Shown: positions 43,627-51,352 of the stretch, piece after piece
How positions within the stretch are numbered: position 1 is the first letter of the stretch
How the letters are laid out: each line of letters opens with the position of its first letter
Origin: Celeribacter indicus
Lineage (GTDB): Bacteria; Pseudomonadota; Alphaproteobacteria; Rhodobacterales; Rhodobacteraceae
Direction of reading: 5' to 3'
Length of the DNA: 64,000 nucleotides
Assembly: GCF_000819565.1 (NCBI RefSeq)
Contig: NZ_CP004393.1
Coordinates: 3,038,001-3,102,000 of the forward strand
Made by a program: the position numbers and the translations under genes
Notes under the pieces: model-generated
Database searches by the model: none
Told to the model about the DNA's origin: nothing
The model's input: only the letters and a program-made list of their open reading frames with translations

Positions 43627-44071
43627 AGCTCTGCTCGCCGAGGCGTTCGTAGAGATCGAGCTGCGTTTCGAGGAAATCGACATGGCCTTCTTCGTCCGCG
43701 ATCAGCTCTTCGAACAGGTTCTTCGACACGTAATCGCGCACGCTGTCGCAATGGTCGCGCGCCTCGCGATACAGCGTCAGCGCGTCATGTTCGGCGGCGA
43801 GATCGGCTTCGAGCGTTTCCTTCGGCGTCTGCCCGATGCGCAACGGGTCGAGCTTCTGGAGATTCGGGTGCCCTTCGAGAAAGAGGATCCGTTCGATCAG
43901 CTTGTCGGCGTGGTTCATCTCCTCGATGCTTTCCTCGCGCGATTTCTTCGCCATCTTCTTGAGGCCCCAGTCGTCCTGCATCCGGTAATGGACCCAGTAT
44001 TGAGAGATGGCTGTGAGTTCCGAACGGAGAGCTGCGTTGAGGTACTCGATGACCTTTACGTCGCCTTTCAT
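43586..44071 (-). CDS. bfr: Bacterioferritin
   Basis: 161 residues. 24-mer iron store with haem. Ferroxidase ligands Glu 18, Glu 51, His 54, Glu 94 and later Glu/His, and the haem-ligating Met 52 (EEMNHADKL), are all present, so this is a haem-binding bacterioferritin rather than a ferritin. ATGA overlap with bfd; iron release is assisted by that ferredoxin. Confidence 0.97.
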   Translation of the reverse strand: MKGDVKVIEYLNAALRSELTAISQYWVHYRMQDDWGLKKMAKKSREESIEEMNHADKLIERILFLEGHPNLQKLDPLRIGQTPKETLEADLAAEHDALTLYREARDHCDSVRDYVSKNLFEELIADEEGHVDFLETQLDLYERLGEQSFALLNAAAMDEAE

Positions 44072-44316
44072 GTGTGGCTTTTCCTCTTCCTGAGTGTTTC
44101 GCGAAGCCCGCGCAGTTCCGCAGGCACCTCGAGGTTATCATTTTTGCGCATGGTGGAAAGGAAAAGCGGCATGCATCCCCCGCAGTCGGGACGTTTCCCG
44201 AGCGCGTGGTAAACTTTCCCCGGCGTGATGATCGTCCGGGGATCCGCGGCGCGCATCCAGTCGATGGCGGCGTGGATATCTGTGTCGCTGATGGCGTTGC
44301 AGGAGCAGACGATCAT
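44068..44316 (-). CDS. bfd: Bacterioferritin-associated ferredoxin
   Basis: 82 residues, [2Fe-2S] BFD domain with Cys 4, 6, 45 and 48 ([11 protein letters not shown]...RPDCGGCMP). Reduces ferric iron in bacterioferritin for release. The C-terminal 25 residues are basic and exceed the usual 64-residue Bfd. Overlaps bfr by 4 bases. Confidence 0.95.
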   Translation of the reverse strand: MIVCSCNAISDTDIHAAIDWMRAADPRTIITPGKVYHALGKRPDCGGCMPLFLSTMRKNDNLEVPAELRGLRETLRKRKSHT

Positions 44317-44346
44317 GACAGGTCTTTCCGGGTCCTCTGTGAGGGC

Positions 44347-44380
44347 AGAAACGGGCCGCGCGCAGGAGCGGCGCGGCCCG
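44347..44380 (-). terminator. Terminator between imelysin and bfd
   Basis: Perfect 10-bp stem CGGGCCGCGC (44352-44361) / GCGCGGCCCG (44371-44380); on the minus strand it is followed by TTTCTG. Probably partial, separating the first imelysin gene from bfd-bfr. Confidence 0.6.
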
Positions 44381-44393
44381 CGGATCGGGTTGC

Positions 44394-45650
44394 TTACTGG
44401 AAGACGGCCTCGGGGTCGTCGAGGCTGTCGGAGCCCTCGACCTCGATGTCGCCGGCGGTCAGGACGGTGACCGCCCGTTCGATGGAGCGGGTCTGGGCGA
44501 CGAGCCCGTCCACCGCCGCCATGATCAGCGCCTCGCCCGCCTCGTTGCCGCGCGCGAGCATCTGGTCGTAGGAAAAGCCGGCCTCGGCCGCCGCCTTGAT
44601 CCGCGCGAGTTCCGCGAGCGTGTGGTCGATGGCGCCGGTGAGTTCGGTCTCGAGCTCGGGATCGGCGTCAGCAAGGAGATCCTGAAGGCTCTCGCCCGTG
44701 ACCACGGTGCCGTCCACGCGGACATATTCGCCCTTGTAGACGTTCTCGATGCCGAGCCCGTCGTAGAAATGCGAGTTGTGGGTGTTGTCGGAGAAACAGT
44801 CATGCTCCTCCTCGGGATCGTTGAGCATGAGGCCGAGCTTCATCCGCTCGCCCGCCTGCTCGCCATAGGACAGCGATCCCATGCCGGTCAGCATCGCGAC
44901 GATGCCCTGCGCCGGATCGGAGACGACGGCCTCGCGCGCCTCGCCGCCCTCGGCCCATTGCCCGACCATGTATTCGAGATCCGAGATCAGCAGATCGGTC
45001 GCCGCCGTCAGATATTGCGCGCGGCGGTCGCAATTGCCGTTGGTGCAGCCCTCTCCGGTGACGTAATCGGTATAGGGCCGGTTGCCCGCCCCGTGATCCG
45101 TGCCGTTCAGGTCCTGGCCCCAGAGCAGGAATTCGATGGCATGATAGCCGGAGGCGACGTTCGCCTCGACCTCGTCGGCCTCGTGCAGGGTCTCGCCGAT
45201 CAGCTCGGGCGTGATCTCCGCGGCGTCGATCTGCTCGCCCGAGAGTTCGAAGGCCGGGTTGGCGATCACGTTGAGCGCGGCATAGGCGTTCTCGTCGGTC
45301 GCACCGCCATAGGAAGCGTCGACATAGTCGATCAGCCCCTCGTCAAGCGGCCAGGCGTTCACCTTGCCCTCCCAGTCGTCCACGATCGGATTGCCGAAGC
45401 GGAAGACCTCGGATTGCTGATAGGGCACGCGCGCCGCGATCCAGGCCGTCTTCGCCGCCGCGAGCGTGGCGTCGGAGGGCTCCGCGAGAAATGCGTCGAT
45501 CGCGGTTTTCAGATCCTGCGCCTTGACCAGCGCGTCCTCATAGGTCGCGTGACCGATGTCGGCATAGGTCTGCACCACCTCCGCCTCCCCGGCAAGGAGC
45601 GGCGCTGCGGGCAGCATGGCGACGATCGCGGCGGTCATCATACGGTTCAT
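44394..45650 (-). CDS. Imelysin-family periplasmic protein (IrpA-like)
   Basis: 418 residues with signal peptide MNRMMTAAIVAMLPAAPLLA. The imelysin GxHxxE motif is intact in GYHAIEFLLWGQD near 168, with the iron-regulated IrpA-type features PDNTHNSHFYDGLGIENVY-like segment (SDNTHNSHFYDGLG) and GMGSLSYGEQAGERM. Family members are induced by iron limitation and needed for iron use. First gene of the iron cluster; a promoter with an internal palindrome lies upstream. Confidence 0.92.
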   Translation of the reverse strand: MNRMMTAAIVAMLPAAPLLAGEAEVVQTYADIGHATYEDALVKAQDLKTAIDAFLAEPSDATLAAAKTAWIAARVPYQQSEVFRFGNPIVDDWEGKVNAWPLDEGLIDYVDASYGGATDENAYAALNVIANPAFELSGEQIDAAEITPELIGETLHEADEVEANVASGYHAIEFLLWGQDLNGTDHGAGNRPYTDYVTGEGCTNGNCDRRAQYLTAATDLLISDLEYMVGQWAEGGEAREAVVSDPAQGIVAMLTGMGSLSYGEQAGERMKLGLMLNDPEEEHDCFSDNTHNSHFYDGLGIENVYKGEYVRVDGTVVTGESLQDLLADADPELETELTGAIDHTLAELARIKAAAEAGFSYDQMLARGNEAGEALIMAAVDGLVAQTRSIERAVTVLTAGDIEVEGSDSLDDPEAVFQ

Positions 45651-45743
45651 CGAATATATCCCTTCCCCTGGCATGGCCGGACCCCCTGCGACACCCGGTT
45701 CCGCTCGGGCGTGGTCCTCGGCACGGGTCCTCGGACTGCGCCC

Positions 45744-45775
45744 TATTAACTGACTTCTTTAGTCGGACATGTCAA
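45744..45775 (-). promoter_or_regulatory. Iron-cluster promoter with palindrome between -35 and -10
   Basis: On the minus strand TTGACA (45775-45770) and TTAATA/GTTAAT (about 45750-45744) flank the palindrome GACT-TCTTT-AGTC (45752-45764). A repressor site inside the core promoter is what an iron-responsive regulator would use; the half-site GACT/AGTC resembles the iron-responsive boxes described upstream of Rhodobacterales iron genes. Identity of the regulator (IscR, RirA or Irr type) is inference. Confidence 0.5.
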
Positions 45776-45922
45776 TCCCGATAAATTCTATAGGATACAC
45801 GGATCCGGCGCGCGATCCTCATGCGGAGCGCACGATCCACGGGGGCGCCGAGGCGTCGGAAACGGGTCGTCGGAAGAGGACCGGACGGGATCCGGGATCA
45901 CCCCGCCCGCACCGGAGGCGGG

Positions 45923-46873
45923 TCAGTTGACCGGCGTCAGCAGCGCGCGCCCGGCCAGATGCGCCGCGAGATTGTCGCATTGCAACACGCTCATGTCGCG
46001 GCGGGTCTCGACCGTGGCGGAGGCCTGGTGCGGCTGGAGCAGCACGGTGTCGAGCGCGACGAGCCGGGCATCGACATGCGGCTCGTTGTAGAACACGTCG
46101 AGCGCCGCCCCCGCGATCTCCCGCGCCTCGAGCGCGGCGATGAGCGCCTCCTCGTCGATGCAGCTGCCGCGGGCGATGTTCACGACGACACCGTCGGAGC
46201 CGAGCGCCGCCAGCGCCTCCTTCGAGACATAGCCGCGCGTCTCCTCGCCCCCGACCACCGCGACCACGAGCCAGTCCACGGCCCCGGCGAGGGAGACGAC
46301 ATCGTTGCCGTGCCAGTGCCAGCCCGGCGTCTGCTTTTCCGAGCGGGAGGTATAATGGATCTCCATCCCGAAGGCCGCGAGACGGTCCGCGATGGCGCGG
46401 CCGATGCGGCCCATCCCCGCGATGCCGGCGCGGGCGCCCGACATCTTGCGATTGAGCGGCAGCTCGCGGCCAGAGGCCCACGTCCCCTCGCGCACCCAGG
46501 CGTCGCCGCGGATGATGTCGCGGCTGAAGGCCAGCATCATCGCGACCGCGAGATCGGCCACATCCTCGTTGAGCACGTCGGGCGTATTGGTCACGCGGAT
46601 GCCGCGCGCGCTCGCCGCCGCCACGTCGATCGCGTCATAGCCGACCCCGAAATGCGCGATCAGCTCGAGATTGGGGAACAGGTCCATCTGCGGGCCGTCG
46701 AAGGGCATATGCGCCTTGTTCGCAACCGCACGGATGCCCTGCCGCACCGCCTCCGGCAGGGCCTGCCGCGCCTCCGGCGTCACCGCGGCCACGGTCGGCC
46801 CCTGCGCCATGACCCGCGCCCTCTCGTCATCGGTGAACGCGTCGGAGGACAGCAGAATGACGGGATCGGACAT
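45923..46873 (-). CDS. D-2-hydroxyacid dehydrogenase (glyoxylate/hydroxypyruvate-reductase type)
   Basis: 316 residues. NAD(P)-dependent, reversible reduction of 2-oxoacids. Rossmann motif GIAGMGRIGRAIADRL near 149, catalytic Arg in VVNIARGSCIDEEAL near 234, Glu in the ALDVFYNEP segment, and His in LLQPHQASATVETR near 280. AAAGGAAATCCG precedes the ATG. Monocistronic by position, between the iron cluster and the RHH/ParA pair. Confidence 0.92.
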   Translation of the reverse strand: MSDPVILLSSDAFTDDERARVMAQGPTVAAVTPEARQALPEAVRQGIRAVANKAHMPFDGPQMDLFPNLELIAHFGVGYDAIDVAAASARGIRVTNTPDVLNEDVADLAVAMMLAFSRDIIRGDAWVREGTWASGRELPLNRKMSGARAGIAGMGRIGRAIADRLAAFGMEIHYTSRSEKQTPGWHWHGNDVVSLAGAVDWLVVAVVGGEETRGYVSKEALAALGSDGVVVNIARGSCIDEEALIAALEAREIAGAALDVFYNEPHVDARLVALDTVLLQPHQASATVETRRDMSVLQCDNLAAHLAGRALLTPVN

Positions 46874-47038
46874 CGGATTTCCTTTCGTCTGCGGGACTTG
46901 CAAGGGCTCGCCCCACTCGTAGATCAATCCGCGCGCGAAGGAAAGCGCCCCGGCGGGCGTCCGGCAAACCACGCGGCGGCGCGGTGGCTCTTCGCCCTTC
47001 AAGAATCCGCTTTTCTTTCGTAAGCTCTGAGGGTTCGG

Positions 47039-47081
47039 GTTGACCGGGATGTTTCAGCGTATATACAGCCGCGTATATACA
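47039..47081 (+). promoter_or_regulatory. Promoter and tandem operator of the RHH/ParA pair
   Basis: TTGACC (47039-47044), 16-base spacer, TATACA (47061-47066). The eleven-base sequence GCGTATATACA occurs at 47057-47067 and 47071-47081, each containing the palindrome GTATATAC, 14 bases apart and overlapping the -10. Typical of autorepression by a ribbon-helix-helix protein; could double as a partition site. Confidence 0.6.
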
Positions 47082-47109
47082 ATTCAGACCGGAGAGGTCG
47101 GAGCGCGCC

Positions 47110-47280
47110 ATGTCGCCATCGAGCAAGAAAGACAGCAGTCTCATCATTCGCCTGCCGAAGACGGACAGGGACGCCTTCGTCGCGCTCTGCGAAGAACTCG
47201 ACACGTCCGCCTCGCGCGAGCTGCGCAATCATATTCGCAAATTCCTGAAGAAAAACAAAAAGAAAGGACCGCCGTCGTGA
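47110..47280 (+). CDS. Ribbon-helix-helix DNA-binding protein
   Basis: 56 residues, too short to appear in long-frame searches. Sequence starts MSPSSKKDSSLIIRLPKTDR; the strand SSLIIRLPK is followed by two helices (DRDAFVALCEEL and SASRELRNHIRKFLKK), the RHH fold of Arc/ParG/CopG proteins, and a lysine-rich tail. GGAG lies 8 bases upstream. Its TGA overlaps the GTG start of parA (GTGA), so the two are coupled. Likely autorepressor and possible centromere binder. Confidence 0.82.
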   Translation: MSPSSKKDSSLIIRLPKTDRDAFVALCEELDTSASRELRNHIRKFLKKNKKKGPPS

Positions 47281-47900
47281 AAACCCTCCTCGTGGCCAAT
47301 TCCAAGGGCGGATCGGGCAAGACGATGACGGCGATCACCCTGGCCTGCGCGCTGAAGGCCACCGGCGCGAGCGTTGTGCTCGCCGATGCCGATCCGCAGC
47401 AGTCCGCCCGCGCCTGGGGCAAGCGGCGCTCGGCCTATGCGCCGCATATCAAGACGCTCGACTGGTCCGGGGAGTCCCGCCCGAGCGTGCCGAAAAAGAC
47501 CGACTGGCTGGTGATCGACAGCGGCGCGGGACTGGGCGCGGCGCGTGCGAAACCCTTCGTCCGGGAGGCGGATGTCCTCGTCATGCCGATCATGGCCTCG
47601 ATGTTCGACGAACTGGCGCTCAAGGGCTTCCTGTCCGACCTCCAGGAGCTCAAGCGCATCCGCAAGGAAAAGGTGGAGATCCTGCCCATCGGCTCGCGCA
47701 TCGACCTGCGGCGCAAGGATGCGCGGCTGCTGGGCGAGTTTCTCGCGGCGAACGGCCATGCGCTCGTGACGCTGGTGTCCGACCGCGCCGCCTATGTCGA
47801 TCTCGCGCGCGAAGGGCTCTCGATCTTCGACCGGACGCAGGCGCCCTATCGCCGGCTCCAGGACCAGTGGCGGCCGGTGCTCGACCGGCTCGGCGTCTGA
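47277..47900 (+). CDS. ParA/ParF-family ATPase, orphan chromosomal copy
   Basis: 207 residues beginning at GTG (47277). Deviant Walker A KGGSGKTM (residues 10-17), Walker A' DADPQQSA near 40, Walker B LVIDSGAGL near 75. Short ParF/VirC1-like form without an N-terminal HTH, paired with an RHH protein as in type Ib plasmid partition (ParF-ParG). Flanked by metabolic genes and with no replication gene, so it may place a protein cargo or be a partition remnant. AAAGGA precedes the GTG. Confidence 0.87.
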   Translation: MKTLLVANSKGGSGKTMTAITLACALKATGASVVLADADPQQSARAWGKRRSAYAPHIKTLDWSGESRPSVPKKTDWLVIDSGAGLGAARAKPFVREADVLVMPIMASMFDELALKGFLSDLQELKRIRKEKVEILPIGSRIDLRRKDARLLGEFLAANGHALVTLVSDRAAYVDLAREGLSIFDRTQAPYRRLQDQWRPVLDRLGV

Positions 47901-47942
47901 TCCGGGCGCCGGCGCGGCGGCCCGCCGCGGACCGCCCCCAGG

Positions 47943-48335
47943 CTAGAGCGGCACGACCGCCGTCACCTCCACCTCGACGAGGAATTCGGGCCGGGTGAAG
48001 CCGGTGACGATGAGGAGCGTCGAGGCGGGCTTCACCGCCACGTCGCGCAGCCAGGCGTCGCGCACCGCCATATAGGGCGCGAAATCCTCCCGCCGCGTGA
48101 CGAAGGCCGAGATGCGGACGACCTCGCCGCGCCCGATGCCCGCCTCCGCGAGGATCGCGTCCAGATTGGCGAAACACCGCTCCGCCTGCGCCGTCACCCC
48201 CTCGGGACAGGTGCCGTCGGGCGCGAGGCCGAGCTGGCCGGAGGTCACGATCACCCGCCCGGCCGGGCCGCTGTCGATACCGTGGTTATAGGCGCCGAAG
48301 GGCGCGGCGATGCTGTCGGGGGCGAGTGCCTTCAT
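47943..48335 (-). CDS. RidA/YjgF-family protein, variant
   Basis: 130 residues of the Rid family, trimeric proteins that hydrolyse reactive enamines/imines or act in pyrimidine and amino-acid catabolism (RutC, archetypal RidA). Seen: PAGRVIVTSGQLGLAPDGTCPEG and RISAFVTRREDFAPYMAVRDAW. The usual catalytic Arg in PxRS reads PASTLLIV, so canonical imine deaminase activity is doubtful. Divergent from the importer operon; the region between holds a RutR-like box. Confidence 0.87.
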   Translation of the reverse strand: MKALAPDSIAAPFGAYNHGIDSGPAGRVIVTSGQLGLAPDGTCPEGVTAQAERCFANLDAILAEAGIGRGEVVRISAFVTRREDFAPYMAVRDAWLRDVAVKPASTLLIVTGFTRPEFLVEVEVTAVVPL

Positions 48336-48449
48336 AGGTCCGGGAACCTCCTCAGATTCGTTTTGCGATCATGTCATGGCATCTGCGCGCCGCGAACGCC
48401 CGGATTGCGGGCGCATGGACGCCCCTCGCTCCCGCCTGTCGCCATGTTT

Positions 48450-48465
48450 TTGACCATATGGCCAG
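48450..48465. promoter_or_regulatory. Near-consensus RutR operator
   Basis: TTGACCATATGGCCAG matches TTGACCA-N2-TGGTCAA in 12 of 14 defined positions (left arm perfect, two changes in the right arm). It lies in the divergent control region between the Rid-family gene (start 48335) and the importer operon (start 48589). Confidence 0.55.
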
Positions 48466-48588
48466 AAAACTGCCGCGGATTTCATCATTCTCGCCGCAGC
48501 CCCCGCCGGAGCGCGTGCTGGCCCTACCCTTCCACCGGGACCGGCTCGCTAACGTGGACTGCGGAACTTCACCCACGGAGAGTTTTAC

Positions 48589-49599
48589 ATGACCTTGAAA
48601 CGCGTTCTCGCGGGGCTGAGCCTTGCCGCGACCGGCTCCACCGCCGCGCTCACCGGCGCCGCCGCGCAGGATCTCACGCCCGTCTCCTTCGGCACGAACT
48701 GGCTCGCGCAGGCCGAACACGGCGGATATTATCAGTCGGTGGCCGACGGCACCTATGCCGAATGCGGTCTCGACGTGACCATCGTGCCGGGCGGGCCGCA
48801 GGTGAACAACCGCGCGCTGATGCTCGCCGGCAGGATCGACTATCACATGGGGGGCGATCTGTTGCAGGCGTTCAACGCCGCGAAGGAAGGCATCCCCGTC
48901 GTCGCCGTCGCCGCCACGTTCCAGAAACACCCGCAGGTCATCATCGCCCATCCCGGCAAGGCCGAGACGTTCGAGGATCTGAAGGACCTGACACTGCTGA
49001 TCGGCGACAACGGCTTCGCCTCCTATTACCAGTGGATGATCGCCGCCTATGGCTTCACCGCCGAACAGCGCGAACCCTACACGTTCAACCCCGCCCCCTT
49101 CCTCGCGGACGAGAACAAGGCGATGCAGGGCTTCCTGTCCTCCGAACCCTATGTGATCGAGACCGAAGGCGGCTTCACCCCGGACGTCTTCCTGATCGCG
49201 GATGCGGGTTATTCGACCTATGCCACGACGATCGAGACGATGGCGGACACGATCGCGGAGAAGCCCGAACAGGTGAAATGCTTCGTCGATGGCTCCGCGA
49301 AGGGCTGGTACAACTACCTCTACGGCGATCATTCCGCCGCCGATGCGATGATCATCGAGGCGAACCCCGACATGACGCAGGACAAGATCGACTTTGCCAT
49401 CGAAAAGATGAAATCCGAGGGCATCGTGGACAGTGGCGATGCGCTCGAGATGGGGATCGGCGCGATGACCGACGAGAAGATCAAGGACTTTTACGACAAG
49501 ATGGTGGAAGCCGGCGTGATCGAGGCGGATCTCGACTATTCCGCCGCCTATACGACCGAGTTCGTGAACCAGCAGGTCGGCATGGACCTCAAGCCATAA
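48589..49599 (+). CDS. NMT1/THI5-type ABC substrate-binding protein (second cluster)
   Basis: 336 residues, signal peptide to about AAAQ (residue 27). Mature protein starts TPVSFGTNWLAQAEHGGYYQSVADGTYAECGLDVTIVPGGP, the THI5/NMT1 pattern with pyrimidine-type binding proteins as closest analogy. First gene of the plus-strand operon; GGAGAG lies upstream. Ligand unknown. Confidence 0.88.
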   Translation: MTLKRVLAGLSLAATGSTAALTGAAAQDLTPVSFGTNWLAQAEHGGYYQSVADGTYAECGLDVTIVPGGPQVNNRALMLAGRIDYHMGGDLLQAFNAAKEGIPVVAVAATFQKHPQVIIAHPGKAETFEDLKDLTLLIGDNGFASYYQWMIAAYGFTAEQREPYTFNPAPFLADENKAMQGFLSSEPYVIETEGGFTPDVFLIADAGYSTYATTIETMADTIAEKPEQVKCFVDGSAKGWYNYLYGDHSAADAMIIEANPDMTQDKIDFAIEKMKSEGIVDSGDALEMGIGAMTDEKIKDFYDKMVEAGVIEADLDYSAAYTTEFVNQQVGMDLKP

Positions 49600-49676
49600 G
49601 CCGGCACAACGGCTCACGGGACCGCGGGCGACCGGAACAGCGGCCGCCCGCGCGCCACCACGCACGAAAGACCGAC

Positions 49677-50483
49677 ATGACCCCGCCCCTCACCATCCCC
49701 CCGCTCGGCCAGCGCGACAGGCTGCTGGACATGTCCCATGTGGACAAGGTGTTCAACGGCGATGTCGTCGCGCTGAAGGACATGACGCTGACCGTCAACC
49801 AGGGCGACTTCATTTCCCTGCTCGGCCCGTCGGGCTGCGGCAAATCCACCGCGCTGCGCCTCATCTCCGGCCTCATGCGCCCCACCTCCGGCCAGATCCT
49901 CTGGGAGGGCGGAATGCGGAAGGGCGATCTCGGCGTCGTCTTCCAGGAACCGACGCTCATGCCCTGGGCGACCGTCGAACAGAATGTCTGGCTGCCGCAC
50001 CGGCTGCGCGGCAAGTCGCTGTCGGACGTGCGCGACGAGATCACCTGGGCGCTGAAGATGGTCGGGCTCGAGAAGTTCCAGCGCAGCTATCCGCGCGAGC
50101 TGTCGGGCGGGATGAAGATGCGGGTCTCCATCGCCCGCGCGCTCGTGACCGAGCCGCGGCTGATCCTGATGGACGAACCCTTCGCCGCGCTCGACGAGAT
50201 CACCCGGCACAAGCTCAACAACGACCTTCTCGAACTGCGCGACAAGCTCAAGTGCACGGTGATCTTCGTCACCCATTCCGTGTTCGAGAGCGTCTTCCTC
50301 TCCGACCGCATCGTGGTCATGGCCGCCCGTCCGGGGCGCGTCTCCTCCGAAGTCACGGTCGAGGCGCCCTATCCGCGGACCGAGGCGTTCCGCACCTCCG
50401 CGCATTATGCGGACCTGTGCCGCAGGGCCTCCGAGGCGCTCCACGGCGCGATGAACCAGCATGGCGAAAGGATCTCCGCATGA
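49677..50483 (+). CDS. ABC transporter ATP-binding protein (second cluster)
   Basis: 268 residues. Walker A LLGPSGCGKST near 57, signature LSGGMKMRVSIARAL near 144, Walker B LILMDEPFAALDE, switch VTHSVFES. SsuB/TauB-like group. ATG at 49677 has only a weak GAAAG; ATG at 49728 is an alternative that loses 17 residues. ATGA overlap with the permease. Confidence 0.92.
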   Translation: MTPPLTIPPLGQRDRLLDMSHVDKVFNGDVVALKDMTLTVNQGDFISLLGPSGCGKSTALRLISGLMRPTSGQILWEGGMRKGDLGVVFQEPTLMPWATVEQNVWLPHRLRGKSLSDVRDEITWALKMVGLEKFQRSYPRELSGGMKMRVSIARALVTEPRLILMDEPFAALDEITRHKLNNDLLELRDKLKCTVIFVTHSVFESVFLSDRIVVMAARPGRVSSEVTVEAPYPRTEAFRTSAHYADLCRRASEALHGAMNQHGERISA

Positions 50484-51343
50484 GCGTGTCCGATCTGAAC
50501 ACCACACCCCCCGCCGCCCTCGTCGACGAGGAGGAACAGGCCTATGCCCGCGCGCTGCGCCGCGACAGGATCGCGAAATGGCTGCTTCCCGTCGCCGTGG
50601 TCGCGCTCGCGATCTTCCTGTGGGACCGGGTCGTCGTCTGGAACGGGATCCCGCATTACATCCTGCCCGGCCCCGGCCTCGTGGTCGAGACGCTGATCGC
50701 GGACTGGGCGATGCTCTCCTCCGCGCTCTGGGTCACGGTGAAGATCACGCTCATGGCCCTCGGGGTCGCGGTGATCGGCGGGGTCGGCCTCGCCATCCTC
50801 TTCACCCAGTCGCGCTATTTCGAGATGTCCTTCTATCCCTTCGCGGTCATCCTCCAGGTGACGCCGGTCGTCGCCATCGCGCCCCTGATCTTCATCTATG
50901 TGGACAGCCGGCTTGCGGGGCTTCTGCTCTGCGCCTGGATCGTGGCCTTCTTCCCGATCCTGTCGAACACCACGCTCGGGCTCAACTCCACCGATCACAA
51001 CCTGCGCGATCTCTACAAGATCTACGGCGCGACGCGCTGGCAGCGGCTGCGCTACCTTCAACTGCCCACGGCCCTGCCCTATTTCCTCGGCGGGCTGCGC
51101 ATCGCGGGCGGGCTGTCGCTGATCGGCGCCGTCGTGGCCGAATACGTGGCGGGCACGGGCGGCATCGGGTCGGGACTGGCTTTCCGCATCCTCGAGGCGG
51201 GCTATCGTCTCAACATCCCGCGCATGTTCGCGGCGCTTCTGCTGATCGCGGCCACCGGCGTCGTGATCTTCACCGCAGCCTCGCTTCTGAGCCATGCGCT
51301 GCTGCACAAATGGCACGAAAGTGCGATCAAACGGGAGTCCTGA
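50480..51343 (+). CDS. ABC transporter permease (second cluster)
   Basis: 287 residues with about six membrane helices and the EAA-type loop LRDLYKIYGATRWQRLRYLQLPTALP near residue 180. N-terminal cytoplasmic tail (MSVSDLNTTPPAALVDEEEQ) is acidic. Single permease gene, so the channel is a homodimer, unlike the two-permease importer of the first cluster. Confidence 0.9.
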   Translation: MSVSDLNTTPPAALVDEEEQAYARALRRDRIAKWLLPVAVVALAIFLWDRVVVWNGIPHYILPGPGLVVETLIADWAMLSSALWVTVKITLMALGVAVIGGVGLAILFTQSRYFEMSFYPFAVILQVTPVVAIAPLIFIYVDSRLAGLLLCAWIVAFFPILSNTTLGLNSTDHNLRDLYKIYGATRWQRLRYLQLPTALPYFLGGLRIAGGLSLIGAVVAEYVAGTGGIGSGLAFRILEAGYRLNIPRMFAALLLIAATGVVIFTAASLLSHALLHKWHESAIKRES

Positions 51344-51352
51344 GAGACCTGC

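Noticed and set aside
47039..47900. Toxin-antitoxin pair
   Set aside because: The RHH protein is followed by a clear Walker-type ParA ATPase, not by a toxin fold.
48450..48465. Pure chance match to the RutR consensus
   Set aside because: Kept as a candidate because the left arm is perfect, 12 of 14 positions match and it lies in the only divergent control region of the cluster, but it is not treated as proven.
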